DNA from: Tetraselmis striata
Taxonomy: Eukaryota > Chlorophyta > Chlorodendrophyceae > Chlorodendrales > Chlorodendraceae
NCBI GenBank assembly: GCA_006384855.1
Contig: VCJN01002930.1
Coordinates: 1 to 64,000 of the forward strand
DNA length: 64,000 bases
Direction: 5' to 3'
The position numbers and the translations under genes were made by a program. A model generated the notes under the pieces. It did not search any database and was not told the origin of the DNA. It was given only the letters and a program-made list of their open reading frames with translations. Shown piece by piece: positions 38,301-48,800 of this stretch. Each line of letters opens with the position of its first letter. The first letter of the stretch is position 1.

Positions 38301-41077
38301 TGGGCGCCACCGCCTCGGGCGATGGCGTGTGCCGCATGTGGGACCTGTCGGGTGGCGGGCAGTGCTGGCAGGAGATGAAGGGCTGGAGCGAGGGCGCCGC
38401 CAACCTGTGCGCCTTCACGCCCACCCGTGAGGGCGCCATGCCGCAGAGCAAGGTGCCCCCCCCCCCCCCCCCCCATCCCTTCCATTCCCCATATCCTTCC
38501 GGGCAATGTGTGATAATGTGACAGGGTAGCAATCTGGGGACTGTGATTTTACGCAGGCAAGTAAATGTGTATGTACTTACAGGGGCCGGCACACCTATGC
38601 GAGCCCAAAACACAAATCCGGGATTGGGGTTGCATTGTTTCGTTCTATCGTAGCCACATGTACTGTAGCTGTATTTTAAAGACAGCGGTATAGTGCCTGG
38701 CTTCAAAGGGCTAGCAGGGCAGGTTCCTGCTTGCATCGCCGCTTTTTGAATCACCGCGCTGGCACTATGTATGAAATAACGAGCATCCGCTAAAAGTGCC
38801 TGCCGGCAGATATGGCATCATGACCCGATACTTTTATTATACAAAGTGCTTACGCCCAGCGCGCCATCTTCGCGCTGCACAGCATGTCAGCAGCCCACTT
38901 CATGACTGTGCAATACAGAATGACTTCACCACTCATCCTTGCGAGGTTTACATACCGTGTAGCAGTTATGTAAGGCCAGCGGGGTCCAAAACATCCATAA
39001 CGGAACTCATGCACACGAAAACATGCACAGGATATTGACCCTGATACACGACACCGAGCATGTGTCAAAGGACGGTCCGCGGCTTGAGCACTGCCCGGCA
39101 AAGGACTCGATGGGACGACATCCCCAGGCATCGCTCCACTTCATGTGCTCCTCGGCATTCTGCGACCCCCGCCTTACTGCCGCCCCCCTGTTGCCCCGTG
39201 CAGCTCGTCACCGCCCACATCGACTTTGACCGCAAGGAGGCCCGCGCGCTGGTATGGGACACCGCCCCCGGGGGCGACCTGTGGGTGGACGGCAAGCTGC
39301 TGGGCCCGAGCCAGCAGTACGACGTGTTCCGCTCCAAGATCGAGTCGCTCTCGTTCGCCTTCGACTCGTCCGGCAGCCTCCTGATGGCGTGCTGCGCCGC
39401 GGACGGCGACGTCAAGGTGGGCGCGCTCGCATTCTCGGGGGATCGATGCGCAGGAGAGGTCGGCACAATGCTAGTGCATAGTAGCCCCGTAGTGCCGCCT
39501 CATCCCCACATCCATGCAGCGGCTGGTTCCCGTCGCGAGCATCATTGCAAAGCGTGGTCCTGATAAGCGCCAGGCCGCTTTGGGTTCGATATATTACTAG
39601 AAAACTAGAAAAGCGATAAATGTCGGAAAATCTATAAGACTGCACCATGAACATAGCACGGAATGCCCGACTTGATTGCGCTAAACAAGTCATCATGTCA
39701 GTGACCCACGAACCGAGGTAATGCTATGGTGTGGCCATCGTCCTCGAAATCGCTGCCAGCATGATTACCCCCCTCCCCCCCCACCCCCACCACACACACA
39801 CACACACCCGCTCTTCACCATACCTTAATCCGTAATCAACCGTTTGCCGCCATGACCGACTTTCCGCTATTGTTGCCGTGCCCTGGTGCCACGGGTACTC
39901 ATGGCGCGCGCCCTCGCTGCCGATCAGGTGTTCGACATCACGCACAACATGTGCCTGTACGACCTGCCGCGAGGCGCCGCCCACGGCGAGGAAGGCGGCA
40001 AGAAGATGGCGCTGTTCTCGCCGTGCGGGACGTACCTTGCGGCCTCCGAGGGCGGCGCTACCCTGCAGGTGCCGCTCCGCCATTGGCATTTGCGCGGACC
40101 AATCCAAAGTGCCATGTTAAAACGGCGCAATGTTACCAACAACGGCCGCGGAGAAGTGGCACCATCATCGCCATTCCGAGCAAGTTTTCGGTATCCAGGG
40201 TGGTGGTGCTGCGGGATCAACTATCCATATAAAATACGTGTCTTAACATGTAGAGATGTAGTAGTTCAACATCCCTACGCGCCGTACATGGCAAGGCATG
40301 ACTAACCAGTCTATTAGGATGGAAGTCCGGCAATTAGAAGTAGTACTGTTAAGAGCAGAGTAAACCTGTGTGCTGATACTATTAAGAACATGGGTAGTGT
40401 CTGCGGATCAACACACACACACACACAAAAACATGCCGGCGCTCTGGTGCAAGTGCCAAACACACCATTTCATGTCCTGAATCGTCATATTGCCCTTTAC
40501 TCGCCTTCATGTCCCATTTGTGGACAAGTGTACTCCTCGCTGATAGATTGTTGAGTTTAAACAAGTTGCGCTGATGCTGCTCACACCTCAGCTCCTAACA
40601 AAGCCATACCAACTACCCCGTACCTATACGAACACGTGCGCTTTGGCCTCGTAAGCTTTTCACATCGCTGAGGCACTCAAGTATGCATGGCCCCAAGTGT
40701 AAGTTGTGGCATGCTTGGCATCAGCAAGCTGGCGCCATCATATAAGAACAAGGGGGGGAGGGGGGGACTAATGGTCAGAGGCGATTGGGCACACCATACA
40801 CTACATGCTGCCCTCCTCTAACACCTCTAGAATGCAGTGTACCTGCGCACGCCAACAGTCCCACACCCCGCCACAAGCTGCCTCACGGCATGGCGTTTAT
40901 TCATTGAGGCCGTCCGGGTGCACGGCGGTCGCGCAGATCTACTCCGTGGAGGAGGGGCAGCAGGTTGCCACCAAGCGGAGCCCTGCGTCCATCATCAGCA
41001 TGGGCTGGAGCGCCGACGGCACACAACTGGCCGTGGGAAGCGCGAACGGCACGTTTGCTGTCCACCCCATCCTCTGA
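34184..41077 (+). CDS. J-domain-like / TPR / WD40 repeat protein, 12 exons
   Basis: Exons are 34184-34317, 34475-34768, 34870-34990, 35910-36023, 36302-36405, 36987-37131, 37262-37385, 37903-37962, 38145-38452, 39204-39416, 39928-40068 and 40937-41077. All phases agree and give 632 residues. Residues 20-45 carry a J-domain helix and HPD motif (LRKRLQLHHPDKGGD; His30-Pro31-Asp32). Residues about 115-221 form TPR helices (HREALLVYSKLLRR; CLGHCLQGQDLAGEAATAFQ). From about 250 on come WD40 blades (LLATASLDAVVSLWRV; STDKTARLWDL; ATASGDGVCRMWDL). The TPR-to-WD40 link is a strong donor, AA/GTAAGT at 36405, splicing in phase into KFCPDDQ. Family knowledge suggests an Hsp70-linked scaffold, which is inference. 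Exon 2 could contain a further short intron, and the exon 5 start is one of several nearby AGs. No TGTAA signal was found near the stop. Confidence 0.8.
35325..35367. repeat. (TG)n microsatellite in an intron
   Basis: A TG-dinucleotide run lies in intron 3 of the J/TPR/WD40 gene. Confidence 0.95.
37461..37625. repeat. pentanucleotide (TGTGA)n / (TGTCA)n array in an intron
   Basis: Tandem TGTGA units dominate 37518-37605, with TGTCA variants at the edges. The array lies in intron 7 of the J/TPR/WD40 gene, and degenerate units continue to about 37750. Confidence 0.95.
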
Positions 41078-41460
41078 ACATCCCCCCCCCCCCCCCCCGG
41101 CCCACCGGCTGTCAAGGCGCGAGGACGCCGTTGCCAAGCACACCTTGACAAGACCTAAATTTGCCAATGACAAGACCATCATGATGTTTGACTTCTCTCC
41201 ACCGCTTCAGCCGAGCTGCTCGTATCAAGGCGTGCAATTGGCCGGTAAATGCGAAGCGGTGTCCCAGGGTTTCACAAGCCCCTCCACATCCAGAGGCCGC
41301 CAGATCCGGAAGCGCGCGACCCTGCCCAGCCCACCAAGCGCCTTGTCCACAAACACCACGACTATGAAATTGAATCCCAATCCGTCACATGCAAGATGTC
41401 TCGCGGCCCGGCTACCTGAACCCTCATAGCGCCGGCTAACCTTGTTGCATGCGAGCCCTG

Positions 41461-41491
<31 letters not shown>

Positions 41492-41805
41492 GGCTAATTT
41501 CGCCGCCCGGTGTTACCCCACACCCATTCGTTGCACGCCCAAAGCATGGACCTGTGCAGGGCGGGCATAAAAGCAGCCGTATCAGCTGAGCCTGCCATCT
41601 TCCAGTTTCGCTGTGTTACTATTCGATCCTGAAGCCCCCCCCCCCCCCCCCCCCCCCGCCTTGACTCCGTTTTCCACGTTTTCACTAAACCTTCCTGCCA
41701 ATTTCGGCTCTTGTCCGTGTAAAGCAGCCAGTGCGATCTTCTTGGCAAAACCAGACTCAACTAGCTTGGTCGTCTCGTCGCTAGACGCGCTCCGGCCGGC
41801 CCGGG

Positions 41806-43179
41806 TCACGTTTGAGAGCCGCTGTAGCGGTCGGCCAGCTCCGGGGGCGGGAGCTCGTCCATGATTCCCGGCTCTTTCTCAAGGTGCTGCCTGATGGTGG
41901 TGGTCCGGTCCGCGAGGAACGTCTGGTCCAGGAAGTTCTCGTACGCCACCGGGCTCAGGCTCTGCGCGGACAACACGCAATGACGGAGGTACACCCGGCA
42001 GGGCAGCACGTCGTCCCTGCGGGCAGACAAACAACACACACAGGTCGTGATCTTCTCTGCCTGGACGGCACCGCCTGGCAGCTGAGTTACGGCCCGGCTT
42101 CACGAAGCCACTTAGGGTCGGCCATGCCCGTTGCATGTTGTCGTTGGAAGGCCAAACGTGCACACACAACCAGCTCAACTTGGCGCCACGTGGCCGATAG
42201 CAGAGAGCGTGTGACATACAGTACCGGGAAAGGGTGACGAAGGGTGGCATCCCTCAAATCTTAAAACCCTAAGCGAAACCCTAACCGCCCCCGCGCCCCC
42301 CCCCCCCCCCCCCCCGACAAGCAATACGCATGCTTGCCATTCCCGCTGTGAGAGGCTGTCAAGTTCTCTGCATTGCCGTGTGCGGGTGCCGGCCCACCGG
42401 CTGTGGCAACACCCCAAACAATAACCGCCCCAACCCATGACGTGCCATATGCACCAAACACTGGCAGATGTGTAATACAGGTAGGTAGCATCCAGCCTCA
42501 ATTTGAGGCTTATGCAACGAGTGTTCTAGGCGGGTCAGCTGCTGTTGTGTTTATGGATATCCTGGCGTCAGCGGAAACCTGGCAGGTTCGACTGAAACCC
42601 CTTCAACTCAAGCAATTGATACCCATGAAACGATTGCACGGTGTACTACAGGGGTACCACACGTTGCAGAATCTAGCCTGGCAATGCATGCGTGCAAGTT
42701 GGACCCGGGGCCTAGTGTGACAATTGCACTCCTGGGTTGCGCATGATTGCCCCCCCCCCCCCCCCCCCCTCCCCGCTTCCGAGTAGGGCCTTCTCGCAGC
42801 GCCGCACCTCCACACCCGCTCCACGCCGTACTGCACGTAACGCTGCTGCCATTCGTGCGGCGGGCAGCGCTTGGCCTTGTACTCCTCGTCCGAGAAGCGC
42901 GCGCAGATGAGCTGCGGAGACCACCCGGCGAGTCAGCGGCACTACGGCCACCACATGGCGCTGGCCATGCGGATGGTGCAGGTATGGAAGGGAAGGGGAG
43001 GGAAGAGGGGCAGGAGGTGGGCGTGCGCACCGCGAGCTGCCGGCAGGGCGAGCCGTCCAGCTCCTCGGCCTCCACCTGCCACGCCGAAATCCGCTGTTAT
43101 TGTCCCACGGTTACCTCTAAGGCTACCAGGTTGCGTGTCTTGGTAGTGCCACACCACCGGGGGGGGGGGGGGGGGGGGG

Positions 43180-43223
<44 letters not shown>

Positions 43224-44696
43224 CGCAACAGGTCACTGGCCGTGTTCAGTAGCGCCAAAGAAGTTCGGGCTTAAGCAACACCGAAACAGTATTAACTGTA
43301 GTAAAGGTAGCAGAACGTCCTGCAGTTCAATGAAGCAAATCTGAACAGATGGAAAATATGGAGATATGAGAAGTTTGAATGCTGACACGGGTCACAAAAA
43401 GTAAAGAATCTTTATTATTATAAACTTGCGTGTCTTTTTTTTTTTTTTTTTTTTGGGGGGGGGGGGGGGGGGCACACCGCCACAAAGCGGAACTCGTGCT
43501 CGCGCTCCACAAAGTCCTGGCGGAGGGCAGTGGGGGCAGCTGAATGTGGGCCACATCGGTGCCGCGCATGCTGATGACAGCACCTTCAAAACCAAGCCCA
43601 GGACGAGGAGGCGCCGAGCATGTGGATTGAGAATCCATGATGTGCATGCGCTGTAGCAGCGACAGATGGTACACCGCCCCGGGTCGCCGGGCTCGCAGGT
43701 CGCAACGGTACGGATTATTGTGGTGACCATTCTGACATGATCAAATTGCACAGTGAGAAACGACCCGCATCAATCGCGGGAAAAACGACGACGATGTTGT
43801 TGTTTCCTGCATCGGACAGGTTTATTGCTTTCTAACCCGAGGGCGTAATTCCGTGGTGTACTCATGGTACACGACGGGGTTCCGATAAGGTGACAGCTCA
43901 TTTACACTTTACCCGCGTTGCTCCTTGGGGGTGAAAAGCATGCTTATGCGCGGGCCCAACGTGCGGCATGAAGATACTGAAGCCGGAGCAAAGCGTATCG
44001 TGCAGGGGCCCGCCGGAATCCCCGTGCGCTGCCTGCCCGATGTCCCCATGCACGCACGCGGGCACACGGCTCCGGGCTGCGCCGGAGCGGAGGCCGCCGC
44101 CGCCGAGGCAACCCGTGCTGCCGGCGGAACCCACCTTGACGGCCTGCTCATCGCCGAGGTGCACCTCGAACAGCGCCACCACCGTCTCCGCCTCGGGGTG
44201 CGCCTCGCAGCTCAGGCTGGAGATCTCCCCCTGGCAGCAGCGGCAGCAGCGCCACCTCAGGCGGACCGTGGACCCAGGTGCATGGCCATCACCCCCACCG
44301 GCCTACGGGATGTCGTCTCGGCGTCCGGGCTATACCGTGTCGGGGCGGGCAATCCCGCGCCGGAAGAAGATGGCAGCGGTGTGCGCAAACACGCGCCTCC
44401 AGCCCTTGATCTGGACCATCGGGGGGAGGGGGGGGGGGGGGGGGGGAGGGGGGCACACCAGAGAAGGATGATCAAGATGCAGCATGTCCCCGTCGCTGTG
44501 CAGCGCGTGAGGGAGGTATGTAAGCATTGAATGAAGTTGCGGGGGTGCCAAAAATGGAGCCACCATGGGATAACCTGCAGAGGAGAGCATCCCCACTACG
44601 GGCGGAGGTCCAATTGTCATAGTGGGGGAGTGGGTCACCTGGTGCAGCCTAAAGAGGGCTCTCACAGCATGCGGCCGTGAGTTGGGGAAAATATGA

Positions 44697-44729
<33 letters not shown>

Positions 44730-45197
44730 TATTGTTACTAGTGTTATGTTGTTATTACGCAACTGTCAATTTCTGCGCCTGCTGTGGGGCAGCTGGGGCT
44801 GCGTGGGTGGGCGGCCTCGCACCCGGCCCGTGCGGAAGTTGCGCAGTCCTGGGAAAGTCAGCCGGGAGGAGCGCTCTGTGGCGGGCGGGGGATCGAGCTG
44901 TCAGCGAGATGCCACAGGTCGATGCCGGCTGGGTGTACGTCGCGCGCGGGGGGGGGGGGGGGGGGGGGGCACCGGACAGCAGGGAGCCAAAGCCCGCCAC
45001 CAGCATCCATCCCTCAGCATCCTGTGGACCGGACGAGCAGCGAGCGCCGAGAAGCAGGGTGAGCGCGGGTTTTCGCCGTCAGGTGTCAGCTACAGAGCTA
45101 AGCCGAGTCGATAGCATGCCCACGCAAGCCCGTGAGGCGAGCGAGCTCGGAAAACCCTGATGGCGGCGCGGCGCGTGTGTGCGAGGTCGCAACAGCC

Positions 45198-45231
<34 letters not shown>

Positions 45232-45413
45232 CCCACCTTGAATGTATGTCTGCTTTTGTTTATTTCCCTTTGTAATATATGTTGTTGCTGTCTCACGGTA
45301 ATCATCGAAGACTATATGACACTGCCACTCCGCTACCCGCTTACCGGCAGCCCAGTGAAGGCGTCGTCCACCTCCTGGCCCGCCACCAACGCAGCGCCAC
45401 CCTCGGAAACCAT
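41806..45413 (-). CDS. gamma-glutamylcyclotransferase-like (AIG2/GGCT fold) protein, 9 exons
   Basis: Minus-strand exons are 45413-45345, 45021-44973, 44875-44823, 44410-44336, 44230-44135, 43516-43478, 43075-43031, 42911-42808 and 42016-41806. All phases agree and give 246 residues. The N-terminal VAGFGSLLS (31-39) matches the YGSL loop of the gamma-glutamylcyclotransferase superfamily. RSSRLTFPGLRNF, GWRRVFAHTAAIFF and FVEREHEFRFVAV follow, the last with Glu residues in the region where the family keeps its catalytic acid. The C-terminal part (VLPCRVYLRHCVLSAQSL, DRTTTIRQHLE) lies outside the minimal fold and looks like an algal extension. A role in gamma-glutamyl peptide turnover is possible but unproven. 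Several introns open directly into C tracts. Its 3' end faces the J/TPR/WD40 gene about 730 bp away. Confidence 0.75.
43161..43222. repeat. G tract followed by (GA)n
   Basis: About 21 G residues run into GA dinucleotides. The repeat lies in intron 6 of the gamma-glutamylcyclotransferase-like gene, where the transcript reads (TC)n then C. Confidence 0.95.
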
Positions 45414-45699
45414 CGTCCCGACGACGTCACCTGGTGCGGCGCTTGCTGTGCAGCGAGCTGGGCCAGACCTAGGTCGGCACGGGGTTCGGCGCGCGGCGGT
45501 CGGCGCGCGGCTATTGGTCGCCCGGTTGCCGCTCAGTGTCGTCGGCTTGGCCTCGCTGCTACTGATTCGGTGGCCGCAACTGCGCCGCGGCGGGGCGCTG
45601 ATGAGCGGTGCGCCGGCTACATGCGCTGCGAGTAGAAACCTAAGCGGCATAGAAGAATCCGGAACTGCACTTCGGGACGTGGGAGCGCAAGTGCGCTGC

Positions 45700-45823
45700 T
45701 AAAGGTGGGTGAGAGCTTGATTGTGCGAGAGGGATGCACGTAGTTGTAGTGGATCCAACTTCGTCAGCACAGTAGCACTAGGTATCCCCATACGCCAAGG
45801 GCTGTAGGGCGGACCTTTCGTGG
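45700..45823 (+). mobile_element. older LINE relative, left remnant (plus orientation)
   Basis: The last part, ending gtagggcggacctttcgtgg, matches the ORF-end/3'-UTR junction of the young LINE in plus orientation. The match becomes weak upstream of about 45760. It continues across the insertion at 50785. Confidence 0.55.
45813..45823 (+). repeat. LINE target-site duplication, left copy
   Basis: The sequence acctttcgtgg directly abuts the poly(T) of the minus-strand LINE. Confidence 0.9.
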
Positions 45824-48800
45824 TTTTTTTTTTTTTTTTTTTTTTTTTCGCCCCCGGGACAGGACTGGCACCAGTGAAACCCTTGCAGCGTCTCTACGAC
45901 GGCCGTTTAGGCAGCAATCCAGTTACGGAAAGCCCTGGGTAGGCGACGCTCCGTTATAGTCATCAAGCAAATTGCCGAAGCATTTCGCAAGACTAATTGG
46001 AGGCCAGTGACGGAATTTCCAACACTGTTGGATCACCGTCTAAAACACTGCCATCAAAATACCCGGCACTGACCACGAAAGGTCCGCCCTACCCGTTTGG
46101 GCGTCGGCCCATTCGAGTAATGCGAGTTGGGGCAAGCCCCAACCCGCGGAGCAAAGCATTTCGGGAGTGCGATACATGTGCAACAAAAAAGGCAATGTGA
46201 GGGAGGGCCCGACGCCATAGCTGGAAAAATTTCCCATTCCCAGTAAAATCCAGGGCGCCGTGAAGGGAGGGGGGGACCCCGCCCAAAATAAAGGCAGTTA
46301 AGTCCTCAGGCGTTGACGCACTAACCTGACTACTAATAAAATCCCTGAACTCCGGAACTAACAACCCAAAATTATGACGGTGATACCCCCACCGCGGGCA
46401 CTCCACCAACATATGTTCGATAGTCTCAGATTCACCTCCGCCACATGCAGGGCAGTGTTCAAGGAACCGCTCAGGCATGGCATGAATCCGGGCCAATCGG
46501 CGGGCAGTGGGAAATACTCGGGTGCGTAATTGTATCATAATGTGCAACCCGGCCACAACCCCCGCGGGGACACCCACACCGTACTGTGGCAACGGGTTTG
46601 ACGCATAGGACGCCTGGACATATATACCCCAGGTGTTATTGCGTGCTAACGATACCGACGATTCGTAACGCGCCCACACCGATGCCTTTACTAGTTTAGC
46701 GGCATCGCGCGCGGCTAGTGACCTCCACTCAAGTGGAAGGTGCGCCCCCTCAGCTAGCCCTACGTTCGCCCTAGCTAGTCGATCTAACCACCGCACAGTC
46801 CCCGACGTCCACGTGTTAGGGCGCGCCCGACTTGGCTGATCTACTAAATGGGTTATACATGTATTCAAGTCGGATGCTTTAAGGAACGCCCGAGCCCGTG
46901 CCGCAGCGGCCGTAGCCTCTATGGGCGCAATATCCAATTCCCGCATCATCGGTGCAGTGGCTACCCCAGGGGAGTTTTTACCTACCCCAATGAGGCAACG
47001 CAAGCACTGATTGAGTACAGTTTGTAATTTATTTGCGCCGCTAGTTCTATCCATGCCCCATACTTCACACCCATAAGTTAAAACCGGCAGTACACAGGTT
47101 TTAAAAACCGACACACGCACATTAATAGGGATTATGTCCCGTCCACCGACTAATACCGAATCGAGCGCCTCAATAGCGCGTTTACCCTTCTTAACCCGGT
47201 CGTCTACTATGTGTTGCATACCTAAATCCGACTTAATGACCGTACCCAAGTACCTATATTCATTTACAACCGGTACCCGTTCCCCCCCAAGCTGCCATCG
47301 GGCAGCTTGTTCGCGTAACGCGGTCTCGTCGGAATATCGGCCTAATGCCATCACCCCACACTTAAGTACCCCAAACCCCATAAAATGATCCTCCGCCCAC
47401 TGCGAGAAGTGGGCGAACATGGCATGCAGGTTATCGAACGAGCCTGTGATACCAACAGCGTCGTCCGCGTATAACTGACCTGGCACCCTTAGTGGTTGCC
47501 TTGCCGCTAATGTGTCAGTGCACCCTGGTACATCACATCCTAGATGTTCTACCCCATCGAATATATCGTTAATAAATATGTTAAATAGGATGGGGGAAGC
47601 GGGGCATCCCTGTCGGAGGCCACGCTCTATGGGTATGGGGTCTGATAGTGTTCCCGGGGCCACCCCTGTCTTGACCCGTACCATACTATCCCTGTATAAA
47701 GTTTTAATGAAGGTAAGCATATGACCCGAAACTCCTATGGCTTGTAGTTTTAGGAATAAAAGCTCATGAGGTACGGTGTCATATGCCTTCCTAAAGTCAA
47801 TAAAACCCGCGTACGTGGGTAGACCTGCCGCTTGGCGACGAGCCGCGATATCGAACAAGCTGGCGACTTGCATGGGGCCCTCCTCATTCCGCATAAAACC
47901 CGCTTGCCAACGGCGGATTATCCCTTTAGCTTGGCAGACGTCTTGCAAGCGTTGGGAAATGATGGTCATAAGGAGTTTCATAGCGGCACCCATAATCGAA
48001 ATACCCCTATAATTGTCCATAACGGTCGCGTCGCCTTTCTTGGGCACCGATACTATGGCCGAGCTACGCCACTGCTGGGGGATATAGTTCTTAGTCCATA
48101 TCCCGTTAATTAAGGCCAGCAATGCCTTGCCAAAATGGCTATTCGGGGCGTATATCGCCAATTTTAAAGCCTCTGCAGTGATCCCATCCTGCCCCTGGGC
48201 CTTATTATTTTTTAAACGCCTAAGAGCCTTGACTAGTTCCTCCCATGTTATATGCCCATTAATCCCGTTTAGTGCGGGGGCAATGGGTGGGGATGTACCG
48301 TGTCGGTGTTCCCACGCCGCACGGTATATCGCAACCCGTTGTGCTAGGGGGTGGGGGTCACGCAGCAGCTCCCGATAGTGCCGCGCCCAGCACGCATTGA
48401 TTTCGCCCGGCTCGGTATGAAGTACCCCCGATACCGGATCGCGTACTGGCTGGTCGTTCGCGCCCTCGAATGAACCCTGCCCCTTACGGAGAGAGCGCGC
48501 CCACTTCCAGAACTCCCGTCTCCCACCACCCTTCTTAAAATCCTGAACCGCTTTTAGCACGGCCCGCTCCCTCTGGCGGCGGCGGTTATTACGTACTAGT
48601 GTCCGGACCCTATGCCGTGCAGCAGCATAATGTGCCGACGCTAGAGCGGCATCCCGAGGGCCCCTAGTCCCCCGGCACGCCATAAAGGCCATGCGCCGAC
48701 GATTAATCGCACCTAGGATAGACCGTTGGAGCGGCGGCCCTAGGCCACGACGCCTGGGCTTGGTAACAGCCCCTACCCCACGCGCCGCCGACCATATTGC

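Noticed and set aside
38051-38754. Minus-strand ORF of 265 codons
   Set aside because: It is a shadow of WD40 exon 9 and crosses intron tracts; the plus-strand exon has clear WD motifs.
43434-43454. Poly(A) tail of a retroelement (T run next to a G run)
   Set aside because: It directly continues an intronic C tract of the gamma-glutamylcyclotransferase-like gene (C then A in the transcript), and no LINE 3' UTR or duplication is beside it.
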